Positions 1 to 9,959 of a stretch of 64,000 bases of DNA are shown here, piece after piece. The notes under the pieces are model-generated. The model was not told the DNA's origin, ran no database searches, and saw nothing but the letters and a program-made list of their open reading frames with translations. The DNA is from Takakia lepidozioides (lineage: Eukaryota; Streptophyta; Takakiopsida; Takakiales; Takakiaceae). Positions within the stretch are counted from its first letter, which is position 1. The number at the start of each line of letters is the position of its first letter. The translations under genes were made by a program, and so were the position numbers. The stretch spans positions 12,462,001-12,526,000 of the forward strand of contig CM060734.1 in assembly GCA_030704615.1 (NCBI GenBank). Reading direction: 5' to 3'.

Positions 1-499
1 GTGCAGAGTTGTTCAAGAGAGTCATGCCCATGGCTTTCGAGAACCTTGTCATTGCACAACACTGTGATACGTTGAGTTTTTACCATACGTGGTGGGGGCT
101 ATCGTCTTGGGGTTCGGAGATTCAACCCTGGTGACTACGTCTATCTGCAGCAGACTGCTCCTACGACCTGGATGTGACTGCAGGACGTGTTATTTTGAGG
201 GTTCGAGAGGTCTTGCCCTCAGGCATCTTGGTCTTGGAGGGTCGGGATGGCATAACTTGGAAGGACCATGTGCGTAATTGTGCGCACCATGTCACTTTCC
301 GAATGTCGATGGCAGGATAGACCCAAACTTGGCAGTGGTATCTGCAGGTTTGAGGTGCATGTTGTGTGGGTCTACTAAAGGGGCAACCACCATGCTGGTG
401 TGTGATCGATGCTCTAGAGGTTGGCATATGGGATGCTTGACTCCACCTCTTGAGATGGTTCCAGATGGGGATTGGTTATGTCCACATTGCATTGGATAG
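1..499 (+). pseudogene. Ty3/gypsy polyprotein C-terminus with PHD finger (5' end outside window)
   Basis: This is the 3' end of a retrotransposon polyprotein. It matches the better preserved copy at 29,850-30,356 codon by codon, but the first ~270 bases need frame changes, so it is decayed. From 278 the frame is open and encodes a C4HC3 PHD finger: CMLCG, then MLVCDRCSRGWHMGC, then WLCPHC before the stop. PHD fingers in chromatin proteins read the histone H3 tail; chromoviruses often carry a chromodomain at this position instead, so a targeting role is an inference. The match continues downstream to the polypurine tract at 749-758. I am sure of the PHD fold and of the relation to the 30 kb copy, less sure of function. 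Confidence 0.85.
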
Positions 500-748
500 T
501 GGGAGTGGATACAACCATGGAAGGCTAACAAGAAACGCAAGGCCCAGCTACTAGGAGACCTTGAACACACGAGATCCTGGCTCAAGTTCACAGATTGCAA
601 GACGGCGACTAACGATGGGGCTACTCTTGTACCCGACCTCTTGGTCTATAGAGTTTGAGTACAATAGGGACAGTGATAGAGGACTTAGTACGGCTGTGGC
701 TATTACATCTTGTAGCTATCTGGAGGTAGAGGGACCTATCCACCAGCT

Positions 749-758
749 AGGGGGGCGA
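749..758 (+). other. Polypurine tract of Ty3/gypsy element
   Basis: AGGGGGGCGA lies about 250 bases after the PHD stop codon and is identical to the tract at 30,606-30,615. A G-rich run just upstream of the 3' LTR is where plus-strand DNA synthesis starts in LTR retrotransposons. The next bases, TTGTGGCAG, would be the LTR edge or a short spacer. Confidence 0.55.
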
Positions 759-1286
759 TTGTGGCAGACTACTTTATTGTGCATATATGTGTGGTGTGGT
801 TTGGACAGCGATGATGTAGTTGTGTAGCGATATGTGCGCACGACAGCTGTCAAGTTAAATAAGCACAGTGTGAAAACAGCTAGAATAAAACTAGTTATTT
901 GTATTTAACACTTGGATTTAGGTCAAGTGTTAAATCAGGTGTCAAGTTTAGTTTGACACCTGGTCCGTCTTATCTTCACGAGAGCGGCAGTCGCGCAGCT
1001 CATCTCTCTCGAGTTGAGCCTGCGCGACCGAGCTCCTTCATGCGTTTAGATCTGAGTGTGCTTATGATGGGAGTGTAGGTTGTTGTGGGGTGGAGTCCCC
1101 ATAGCTTGGGGTGCCCTTGGCTCGACTTCTATTATAAAGAGTGATAGTGATGGATTTCATATGTTTTGTGTCAACAGTGTGTTAGTGGGTTTTCTTATCA
1201 TTGTGGCAGACTACTTTATTGTGCATATATGTGTGGTGTGGTTTGGACAGCGATGTAGTTGTGTAGCGATATGTATGCGCACGACA
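759..1286 (+). repeat. ~86-bp direct repeat flanking an LTR-like segment
   Basis: Bases 759-845 and 1201-1286 are near-identical: both start TTGTGGCAGACTACTTTATT and end GCGCACGACA. Between them, 848-1200 resembles the R1 LTR-like family seen at 19.6 kb and 38.8 kb. It starts TGTCAAGTTA and shares the blocks TTATCTTCACG, TCTCGAGTTGAGCCT and CTTGGCTCGACTT, followed by a TATA-like TATTATAAAG. The arrangement could be a partial LTR nested in an older one, or a duplication made during template switching. The exact ends are unclear. Confidence 0.5.
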
Positions 1287-2166
1287 ACCATGTTATTGGT
1301 GTTGATTAGAAGGTTTTTGAGACGGGTAGGGAAGTCTGGGGGTATGGAAGTGTAGGGGTTGTTTTGGACCAGCAAAAGTAAGGTTAGGGTGGGTTCTTTG
1401 TGACGAAGGTGTTTAGGGAAGGGCAAGTTACGATTGTAACGAAGTTGGTTGGGTTCAATGGCGGCTAATGGTGTTACCCCTAGAGGAAGTTGTAGAAGGG
1501 GGTGTAGCTGGTCGGGTGACCTTTGCTGTGTGAGAATAAGGATAGTGGTGGCGGAGGGGAGGCATGTGCGGCAAGACGTGCCCATTGGAGAGCTACGTGT
1601 GTGAGGGGCCTAGGTGGTGGGTGGGCAAGGCCACCTCCCGACCAGGTATGATGTGTTGCCGAGCCTAGGGCTCCGAAAACACAGTCTCGAGGGTGCGGGC
1701 TGCCATAGGAGGAGAGCTCAAGGGGGCATGTGAGTGGGCTTGAGTAGTAGGAATGGGTAATCTGGAATGAGGTGATAAGAAACTTGAGGATGTCTGGAGG
1801 GATGGAGCAGTGGGTATGGGCTTGGGCTAGTTTGTCGAGGGCACAAGGTTTTTTTGTGGGTGTATCATTTAGATGTCTGACAACAAGCCAGCCGACTTCA
1901 GTGGCGAAATCCTGCCTTGGGGGTTGCAGCTGTGTAGTGCGGGAGATGGAGGCGGTAGATCTGTCCCAGAGCCAGGCGAGTCTGATATGGGAGAGAGACC
2001 CTACAAAGTGACCGTCGAATGTGTATATGTTGGATACTATGCGTCCTGGGCATATGAAGGGGAGACTTGGCTAATATCTTTGTCAGGGTTACATTCAGAG
2101 GTGTTTATATGAATTTTTTGGGCGTCTAATGGATTGCAGATGAATCGAGCATCTAGTGGTTGGGGT
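1287..2166. other. Unassigned low-complexity region
   Basis: G-rich on the plus strand, with proline- and serine-rich open stretches on the minus strand that follow the chromodomain frame but carry several stops. It probably belongs to the same decayed element as the chromodomain fragment. I see no recognisable domain. Confidence 0.3.
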
Positions 2167-2455
2167 GGGGAGACATGGTGTTTGTGGGTGTGTGCCAGGT
2201 ATTTGGTGTTAGTTGATTTATGAAATTCGACGAGGAGGGTACGGTTGTGTGCCGGGTCGCAGTCCTCATGGTTCCCAAAAAGGTCTTCTTCTATTTGCCA
2301 GGTGTTGTCTTCTACTGGGAAGCCTGCCCATTTACATAGATACTATGTATCAACGCACGTGGCACCGAAGGCGTCAAGGGAAGTTTGGGTTTTGATGCCT
2401 GAGATAGCCTCGATAACGAAGGCGTGGGGGTGGTCCAGGTTGACTGAGTGGGGGT
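2167..2455 (-). pseudogene. Chromodomain fragment, copy 1
   Basis: Reading the minus strand gives a chromodomain-like stretch: YLCKWAGFPVEDNTWQIEED, then LLVEFHKS. This matches the usual pattern Y-V-K-W-x-G-Y, then T-W-E-P-x-E-N-L, then the final helix L-L-x-x-F. One in-frame stop sits just before the YLCKW segment. A proline-rich stretch lies upstream on the minus strand (2,460-2,640). Chromodomains bind methylated histone H3 tails and occur at the integrase end of chromoviruses. Here no integrase is attached, so the parent protein is unknown. A second copy lies at 13,350-13,590. Confidence 0.6.
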
Positions 2456-2935
2456 TATACAAGGGGAGACGGGAATGGGGGAGTTGGGGGGGGGTAAGTG
2501 GGTATATTGAACGGTTATGGGACTTGGGGGGGGGGGAGAGGGGGGGTCGGGGAGGAGGGTACTCGTGAGGGGTTCTGAACCACTGGAGTATTGAGGGAGC
2601 TGGTGTTGTTTCTAAATTCTGGAAGGAGTCTTGTGGGTTATGTGGGAAGAAGAATGGACACGCTCCGCTCTCTCACTGCCATAATCACCAACAAGCGCCA
2701 GCTCGAATCCAACCTCCCCCCTGCCCCTTAGGTGCCCCTGGCGCTTATGGGCACCTGTCGGTACCCATGGGGGATGCTAGAGTGTGAGCCTAGCCACGCG
2801 AGCCCAGGAGCCTGTGAGCCCAAGAGCCTGACGTGAGCCCAGTCCACGTGGCACGAGAATGGGGGAAGATGCAGGGTGTATTTCCGCGGATGAGCACCCA
2901 TTACCGTGGAAACACGGCAAATCGGAAACCTCAAA

Positions 2936-2952
2936 CCCTAACCCTAACCCTT
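2936..2952. repeat. Short interstitial telomere-like run
   Basis: AACCCTAACCCTAACCCTT is two to three units of a CCCTAA-type repeat inside the inverted-repeat element. It is far too short to be a telomere. Confidence 0.5.
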
Positions 2953-3064
2953 AGCGAATTGCCATGTTCGTGGAGGGAAACAGGGCTGGGAATTAAGCGG
3001 GCATTAGGCATATGAGATTTATTTTATTTTATCCCCCCCCCCCCCCCAGGCATCTTGGTAGATG

Positions 3065-3270
3065 TCGTCGACGATCATCGTGAATTCATGATCATGAAGA
3101 AATTGAGTGCGTTGACACACTCAGTTCTGCGTTTGGGGGAGGGGGGGGAAAAAAATAAAAATAAAAAAAATAAAAAATTCCCCCTCCCTCCCCCCCCCCC
3201 CCCCGGAGAACTGAGTGCGTCAACGCACTCAATTTCTTCATGATCATGATTTCAGGATGATCATCGACGA
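3065..3270. repeat. Long hairpin with ~65-bp arms
   Basis: Bases 3,065-3,129 and 3,205-3,270 are near-perfect inverted repeats. They share CATGATCATGAAGAAATTGA, GAGTGCGTTGAC and ACTCAGTTCT. The loop of about 75 bases is a run of G, then A/T-rich sequence, then a run of C, and could lengthen the stem further. If transcribed it would fold into a long foldback RNA of the kind that feeds small-RNA processing. It could also simply be a MITE. Confidence 0.75.
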
Positions 3271-4250
3271 CAGGTGCGGGTCCGGATTTTCACCCCGGGT
3301 ACCCGGCGGGTTAGGGTCAGCGTTTTTTTATTGGCGATTTTTCGCCATTTGGCCACCTGAAAATCCCCTTGGCGAATGAAACAAAGGGAAAAAGAGGTCC
3401 AAATAAGCAGTTTTCGCCAAAAACTGGGGATCTCAAAAAGGTCCTCGTCTGTGGACCCACGGGGGCAGCACAGATGTAGCCACGGCGGGCCCTATGTAGG
3501 ATGATCTGACGGGCCAGATGAGGAGTGGGTTTAGGATTGTGGGGCCTCCTCCGTTTCTCAAGGAGATGCTCGTCGCCAGTCTTGCGAGAACTATACGACT
3601 TTCAACTATTTCTGTACTTCACCTTCTATTGCTCATCAATATCCATTTGATTCGCAAAATATGGCAAGGGTGGAAATACATGTAGCCTATCAATTCGAGG
3701 AAAATTACCTAGAGTGGGCCACTACCCTACACCCAATATATATAGCCACTCCTACCCGTTTTCAAAATCCCTAAAAAAAACCCTGGTTAGGATCTGGGTT
3801 ACCTATCCAAATCCGGACCCGTGCCATCACCAAAAATTTGGACCCTGACCCGGGTTCATTTTAAAACCGGACCCGGACCCGCCAGCTAGGTCCAGAAGCC
3901 GTTAAAACCCCTACTCGCGGGCCAGAGTTGGTATAGCCATCTCCCCTAGTTCACTAGTTGCCTTTCTAGAGAGTTCTACTTTCTAGATAGTTGTACTATT
4001 GTCGGTGGGTTGAAAAGCAACTCACTAATGGGTGTGGCTGCTGCAGGAGTATACTTATAGGAACAGTGACCACAGAAGGTTGGGGCTTGGTGAGAGTGGG
4101 GCCAGGTGGCTTGGGGCTCGTCTTCAAGGTGGAGCGCTTGGGGTTGGTGGAGGGTAGGACCAGCTGCGTGAAGTGCTTGGGGTGGGAGTGCTTGGGGTTG
4201 ACGAAGTAGGGCTAGGGGGAATTGGGTCGATCGTCGTGCTTCTAAAGGGG
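3271..4250. other. No gene seen; CCGGACCC repeats
   Basis: GGGTCCGGATTT near 3,280 recurs in reverse complement near 3,810 (AAATCCGGACCC), and CCGGACCC recurs near 3,870. This suggests a small nested repeat of about 600 bases. No open frame of interest is present. Confidence 0.35.
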
Positions 4251-4569
4251 ACTCAATATGTCATGTTTGCCGTGTTTGGAAGTTTTGCCGTGTTCACCTC
4301 TTCTTCCAAAATATACGTTTCCACGGTAATATGACCCCCTCTAAATCCTGTCCTCGGTTATAGGACTTGCTTCTCCCTCCTCTAAACCCTAGGCTCACGC
4401 TTAGAGGGCAAAGCGTGAGCCGAGCTCCTGGGCTCACGCGGCTAGGCTCACGCCGTAGCTACGCTCTGGTACCCCATGGGCCCCATGGGAACCACAAGGT
4501 ACCCTTAGCACCATGGTTACCTCCTCCTTGCTTGTCCCTTGGTCATTCAGTTCTCTCATAGGGCCCACC

Positions 4570-4705
4570 CCTAAAAAGGGGCAGTAGCCGCAAGGCGAAG
4601 TGGCTCTTAGTTACGCCGGCTTCGACCGGAGTCTTCTTCCCCATGACTCCCACCACAAGGCCTCAGCCTCATGATGAGTCATATGCCACCGGGCACTACG
4701 ACTCC
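4570..4705 (+). repeat. SINE-like repeat, copy 1
   Basis: GGGGCAGTAGCCGCAAGG, then AAGTGGCTCTTAGTTACG, then GGCTTCGACCGGAGTCTT resemble the A and B boxes of a tRNA-derived SINE. A diverged copy sits at 56,165-56,245. The following block ACCACAAGGCCTCAGCC recurs near 9,870. Confidence 0.45.
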
Positions 4706-4789
4706 CTAAGCTACCACCACCCCACACGGAGCCCCCCCCCACCGCAACCTCGTTGTCGGGGCTCCACCTAGTAAGCGCCTCCGCCTCTC

Positions 4790-5137
4790 TTGAATCGGAG
4801 TTGGAGAGAAGTCAAGTTTGAAGCAGGCATAGAGGTCTGGTTGCACATTAAGAATTTTCAACTACCTCCAGAAGTGAGTCCGAACTTCGTGCCTCCATAT
4901 GCGGGATCTTTTCGCATTCGAAAAGTTATGAATGAGAACGTGTATGAGTTGGAATTACCGGCAGAAAGCAAAGTACATCCCGTGCTCCATGTCTCGCTTT
5001 TGAAGCCATACTTCAAGGATGTGCGTCCAACTCAAGTTTTGCGTCCACCGCCTGTGTTGCTGGATCATGAAAATGAACCCGAGTATGAAGTGGAGGCAAT
5101 ACTTAAGTCGAGGCCGATTCGAAATCGAGAGACATAG
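4790..5137 (+). pseudogene. Chromovirus (Ty3/gypsy) integrase C-terminal tail
   Basis: The ~115-residue open frame carries the integrase C-terminal consensus of chromoviruses: FRIRKVMNENVYELELP, then HPVLHVSLLKPY, then EYEVEAILKSRP, where the chromodomain normally begins. The frame stops at 5,137, and the expected chromodomain is only faintly visible after it. The integrase core, reverse transcriptase and gag are all missing upstream. A polypurine tract follows at 5,287-5,299, then a possible LTR edge. It is the 3' end of a dead element. Confidence 0.85.
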
Positions 5138-5286
5138 TATCTTTGTAAAGTGAAGAAAATACCACCAAGTGGAGGCAAGCTGGGTGCATGCCTCAGAAAT
5201 GGGAAATGCACCCAAGGTAGTGGCGGATTCCGAAGGACGGCCTCAAAAGCGGAAGAAACGTTGATGGGGACATCAACCTTTAGACA

Positions 5287-5299
5287 GTGGGGGAGGGAA
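5287..5299 (+). other. Polypurine tract and probable LTR edge
   Basis: GTGGGGGAGGGAA lies 150 bases after the integrase stop. TGTAAGGACTTGTG at 5,313 would be the first bases of the 3' LTR. I cannot place the LTR's other end. Confidence 0.55.
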
Positions 5300-5313
5300 T
5301 CGGGAATCCAATT

Positions 5314-6010
5314 GTAAGGACTTGTGTTGTTCAAATCTTATTATAAAGATGTATCGTTTTCAAATGGTGTGTTTTATATTTGTTTGGCATGGTGATGCAT
5401 GATGTGGTTGGCTAGTATGTAGGTTGCAGGCTAGTTTACAAAAGTAGGGAGAGATAAATTGAACGAGTCATGTGTTTGCATTACTGAAATCGGGTGGCTT
5501 CCAAACTAGAGGCAAAGAAACTTGCCTCTTGGTTGGGACTTCATGTGCTAATGAGCATGTGACGCGTGTGCGTAGTACAATCGCGCTAAATGAGGGGGTT
5601 GGCTCGTAGTGTGGGCTAACACAGCTATGTGCTTGCGTTCACGTGCTATAATCATTTAGCCTCGGTAAGGAATCTTAGGGAGATTGCGGTGTGTTCTCAT
5701 GCCTCAAGCCAACATTCCAAGGCGTGCCCAATTGTAGTGATTGGGGCACACAGTGAGTTCAAGATTATTCCTAATCAAAGGGGTTCAAGGCAAACCTTTG
5801 TTCAAAGTAATGCCAAAAGCGGCATCATGCGCGGTCGCAAGCGATAGTTGTTGCAGTAAGACGATTCGATCCTGGAGGAGGATTGTGCCTCGGCCTTGAA
5901 AGGGGCCGAGAAGAGTGCACCAGGTGGAAATTTCACCCTTGGGCCTGATTTGGGAAGTCGGCCGAACTAGCTACTGGGGAGTAAGAGTCTGATTCTTCTT
6001 CCGATAGATA
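5314..6010. other. Probable LTR remainder; no gene seen
   Basis: Sequence of mixed composition after the chromovirus polypurine tract. No convincing coding region is visible. The last part runs into possible decayed uncoupling-protein exons. Confidence 0.3.
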
Positions 6011-6434
6011 GAGGGGGATTTAGAGGATATCTTTCTTGAAATAGTCCCAGAGCATCCCTGGTAACGCTGCATCCCCACAACCACTCTCTTGAGTATGACC
6101 TATCCATAACAAATTTGCTTGATAAGGCAGGCAATTACATCTCTTTGAGATGCATAACTTTCCCCACAGAATTGGTTGACTGAATGTGATTTTATCAACA
6201 CGATGAGATCCAAAATTACAGCCAGCACCATTAGGCCTAGTGGAAAGAAAATTGAAAAGTATTAAAGAAGATACCAACAATCCTAATGACAGTGGTACGA
6301 TAAGTGCACCACCAAAACCTGTTAAATCAATTGATAAAATGTTTCCATGCAAGTGAACATGCATGGTAACTCTGATGCTAAATGCTTCACAAGACATCCT
6401 CTCTCCTCACCCATCATTCATTATTACAACTCAC

Positions 6435-7069
6435 TTGAGCAAGATAAGCCTCAAACCTGCTTGACAATTGTGGAGTAAGCTTGCCTTCAGCTTGCAGCCG
6501 CACCTTCACCAAATCAGTGGGGCTAGCCACAGTGATGGCTATTGCACCTGCTTCCACCAACCCCCATAATCAATTCTGACCCCCAACAGTATGAAGAGAG
6601 GACAACTAGCATGTAGCCCAGTGGTAAGGGCACATACCCTCTCACGAGTGGTTGTGGGTTCAATCCACCCTGTTGGAAGTCATTATGGTGTTCACCTTCC
6701 CACCGGAAGGCAGTAACCCTATGGGGTCAAGTGACACCATAAGTTACACTTGCTTCGGCAACGTGTCTATTTATTTTAATTTTATTTATTTATTTATTTA
6801 TTAACGAAGAGAGTGCCAGCATAACCACCATTATGATTCAAAGTAGGCTAGAAAGACACATAAAATCAGATTGTGGCAGGAGAATGGAGACATGAAGGCA
6901 GAGTAGATGATAGGCCACTCCCAGTCGCAAAGGTTGGAAGACAGAGGGGTTGACTGTGGAAGAGAAGAAAGATAAGGGGAAATAGGCTTGCCTGTAGTGA
7001 GACCAGCTAGAATTTTCTTCAGCAACGGGACATCTCCCACATGGTCAGGCCTATGTACAAGTTCTTAAT
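6435..7069 (-). pseudogene. Mitochondrial uncoupling-protein-like gene, two exons recognisable
   Basis: Uncoupling proteins are inner-membrane carriers that let protons leak back and lower mitochondrial potential. On the minus strand, exon 7,069-6,992 reads KNLYIG, then DHVGDVPLLKKILAGLTTG, as in plant UCPs, but a base appears to be missing between the two parts. The next exon, 6,547-6,435, reads GAIAITVASPTDLVKVRLQ followed by AEGKL, the carrier signature P-x-D-x-x-K-x-R. The exons join in phase across an intron with a GC donor (ACAG|GCAAGC) and a CAG acceptor. A SINE sits in that intron. GLHGQ near 7,160 and GAGCNF near 6,230 may be further decayed exons. The family call is firm; whether the gene is live is doubtful. 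Confidence 0.7.
6605..6806 (+). repeat. tRNA-derived SINE in uncoupling-protein intron
   Basis: GTAGCCCAGTGGTAAGGGC (6,612-6,630) is an RNA polymerase III A box. GTGGTTGTGGGTTCAATCC (about 6,648-6,666) contains a B box at standard tRNA spacing. A unique body follows, and the element ends in an A/T-rich TTTATTTATTTATT tail. It lies antisense to the uncoupling-protein exons on either side. Confidence 0.7.
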
Positions 7070-7080
7070 CTGAAATTTAC

Positions 7081-7844
7081 CACACACCACAGAAAGAAAC
7101 TATCAACAAGTTTTGTACTGAGGCTCACACTTACCACAAGTAGCCTTATTGGTATGTACTTGGCCATGCAAACCATTGGGGGGGGGGGGCCTCCAAGTAG
7201 AGAGCTTCCCTGATCAGTCCAAAATTCACTATCTTTGTCTTCCCATAACCCATACAATTCATTTCCTGGCCATTTCACCTTTTCCCTTTCGTTTGTATCT
7301 CTCATCTTTCCCTCCCTCCTAGAAGAAGCCTTCAGCTATCAGGACCGAAATGCTTAGCAATTTTAACCTACCTGCATTGTCTTTGGGCAAAGTTTAGGAT
7401 TTGATCTATTTTCCTTATCAGTGTTCTGTGACCTCCTGTATGACAAAATCAAAGACTGGTTGTTCTGTTGGGGCATGTGCTTCATGTGCCAAGGCTAAGA
7501 AAACTGAAGTCTGACCAATACCATCTGTTCCCCATGTCCCATTTACTCTTCTAAAGATTGCACCCACAATCCTGCAAGTAGCTACTTTGGCACTTAAGAC
7601 TTCAAAATACAAAAGTGGGCAAAACAAGGATGTGTGGATGGTCAAATCAGGCTGGATCGTGACAGTGAAAATGGAGTGGCAAAGAGGGTCTTCGCAGATT
7701 CTTCACCAATCTAAGAGGAATCTATCATTCTTACCCCAACTCACACAAGGTTGAGACTATTGACTTTCTTTGAAAACTATAATCAAATTGTTCCGGAATT
7801 GGCATTACCGTTTCTTCAGCTCTTCTCCAAAAAGATCAGGTCTT
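7081..7844. other. No gene assigned
   Basis: Apart from a possible uncoupling-protein exon scrap near 7,160 on the minus strand, I see only short open frames with no family resemblance. Confidence 0.3.
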
Positions 7845-8925
7845 TCTCTAAATGCGGCGCCGCATTTCCGTCCAACATGTAAACCCTGTGATTGCGGATC
7901 GGAAATGCGGCACCGCATTTCCGTCCGCGGTGTACCTTTGTACTTTACTGGACGGAAATGCGGAGCAACATTTCCGACCAACTATTAAGGCATGTAACAG
8001 TTGGACGGAAATGCGGCGCCACATTTCCGTCCAACATGCAAACCCTGTGACTGTGGATCGGAAATGCGGCACCGCATTTCCGTCCGCGATGTACCTTTGT
8101 ACTTTACTGGACGGAAATGCGGAGCAACATTTCCGACCAACTATTAAGGCATGTAACAGTTGGACGTAAATGTGGCACTACATTTCCGTCCGAGGTGTAC
8201 CTTTGTATTTTCCAGCATGTAAGGCCTGTAACTGTGCAACGGAAATGCGGCACCGCAGTCCGTCCAACAAGTAAGGTATGTAACAGTCGAACGGAAATGC
8301 GGCACCACATTTCCGTCCGAGGTGTACCTTCCGAATTTCTAGAACGGAAATGCGGCGCCGCATTTCCGTTTCACTATAACTCATCAGACGTTGGGTCGGA
8401 AATGCGGTGCCGTATTTTCGTCTGTGGCATACAAATTCCAACAGTTCGAACGGAATGCCCCTCAGCATTCCCGTGCTAGATCCTACTTCATGATAAATGA
8501 ACACGTGGCCCAACGGAAATGCGGCACCGCATTTCCATGTGTCTCGAGTCCACCCTGACATTTTTATCCTGCATCGAGATGCGAAAGGTAATGCGAGATC
8601 GAACGGTAGGAATGCGGCGCCGCATTTTGATGTCTGCACTCATGCTAGCTGAAGTGGCAAGAGGCGGCGCGGCCTGACCGTTGGATAATGATGTTTGTCC
8701 GGCAGACTGCACGCGTACCTTTTAACGATTCGAATTTCCTAATGACGTAGTCCACGAGGAGACACTTCCAGCCCAGCCTTTCGAACCCAAGCGGTGCATG
8801 TACAAATGAGACCACACTATCGGATATGGAAATGCGGTGCCGCATTTCCAGAACGGACATGGACATGCATATTGAAGGTCGAATATGGAAATGCGGTGCC
8901 GCATTTCCAATTCGAAGTATGGAAA
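7845..8925. repeat. Array of ~18 GC-centred palindromes (8 kb array)
   Basis: The core is an imperfect palindrome: arm GGAAATGCGG, a 0-2 base variable centre, and arm CCGCATTTCC. It recurs every 45-100 bases from 7,850 to 8,910. Between about 7,877 and 8,186 there are two tandem higher-order units of ~155 bases, each with three palindromes. Farther right the units are more diverged and spaced. The many small open frames here only reflect the repeat. It looks like a satellite or the subterminal region of a DNA transposon. Confidence 0.9.
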
Positions 8926-9477
8926 TGCCATTTAGAACACAAGTCTGTTATCTTTATTGTGTACGCACCATCAATTTGCGCCTAATGTCGGAAGTATTCG
9001 TTGTTTGTATTCGTCCTCTTTCGCCCGGTTATCAGCTGGTTCTGCTTTGTATAGAAATGGTGAGACTGTGTATCCTGTGTCTCAGCCCAAAATGTAGTTA
9101 TTGCACATGGTGGAATGCCCTGGTTGTAGGAGGCATGGTCCATGACCTGCCTGTTGCCCAATTGGTTTTCAAGGATGCAGAGGCTGCAGATTTCTTTCAC
9201 ATTTAAAGGTATACTATAGTTTGGAGCTAATTGCTCTTCAGAGGAAAGTTTAGAGAGTCAGAGCCTTGTCAAAATCTGTTATCTTAATGACAACTTTTGG
9301 ATGGGAGGCACACACTTTAAGTTTTAGATCTCTGTTTTGGAGGATCTATATTCCCCTTCATATTCATATAAGTGCAGATCTCTTTGTGGATGATATCTAT
9401 CCTCTTTATTTCCATGCAATTCCTTATATTGTTAGTTCAGATCTCTGTGTTCCAGATAACCTACCTATGTCATAAAT
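8926..9477. other. No gene seen
   Basis: A unique-looking stretch after the palindrome array. Short open frames exist, but none has a recognisable domain or a splice pattern I trust. Confidence 0.3.
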
Positions 9478-9650
9478 AGTGGCAATGGCAAGCATTCGCC
9501 TAGTAGAGTAGAACTGTGTTAAAGGGGATGAACTTGAGGGGTTTTCAGCGTGGCATTTGGTCAATAGATAGTGGCAATGGCAAGCATTCAACTACTGGAA
9601 TAGAATTGTGTTAAAAGGGATGATATGGAGGGGTTTTTAGAGTGGCATGT
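9476..9650. repeat. Tandem duplication, ~90-bp unit
   Basis: ATAGTGGCAATGGCAAGCAT begins both units (about 9,476 and 9,566). Each continues through AGAACTGTGTTAAA or AGAATTGTGTTAAA and GGGGTTTT to GTGGCAT. Confidence 0.75.
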
Positions 9651-9959
9651 GGGTTCCTATGACAGATGTGTGTGGGCATAGTTTAGCATCAACATTTGGA
9701 AAGATTTGGACAATTGATTTCGTTTTGAAGCTAATCCTTTCTATATACTTCTGAGGTGTCGGCAGGGGGTTTCATAAGCAACCCGTCCAGATTTTGGTGC
9801 ATCACCACTAGAACCCTCGACTTCCTATGAATCGCGGTGAGTCCCAAGATTCCTCCACGATTCTCACCACAAGGCCTCAGCCCTCTCCATGGTTCATGTT
9901 AGGCCAGCTCATATGCCAGCATTGGACCTGGGTATAATAATTGTTTTTTCATAAGGCAG

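Larger units (their letters stand above)
2745..4510. mobile_element. Degenerate inverted-repeat element, with related copy starting at 63,888
   Basis: The left part (about 2,765-2,920) and the reverse complement of the right part (about 4,290-4,480) share GTGAGCCTAGCC, GAGCCCAGGAGC and ATTACCGTGGAAAC at matching spacing, with a GGTACC block at the outer edge. This makes a long, imperfect terminal inverted repeat around roughly 1.3 kb with no gene. The same left end recurs at 63,885-64,000 (GGGGGATGCTAGAGTGTGAG and onward). It is most likely a non-autonomous DNA element. Copies of GTGAGC/GCTCAC are scattered elsewhere in the window. Confidence 0.5.

Noticed and set aside
2936-2952. Possible telomere or chromosome end
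   Set aside because: Only two to three CCCTAA-type units, inside a repeat element with unique DNA on both sides.
7845-8985. Numerous 60-150-codon open frames on both strands
   Set aside because: Each repeats the same short peptide pieces (for example MRHRISV, CGAAFP) encoded by the palindromes; repeat artefacts.
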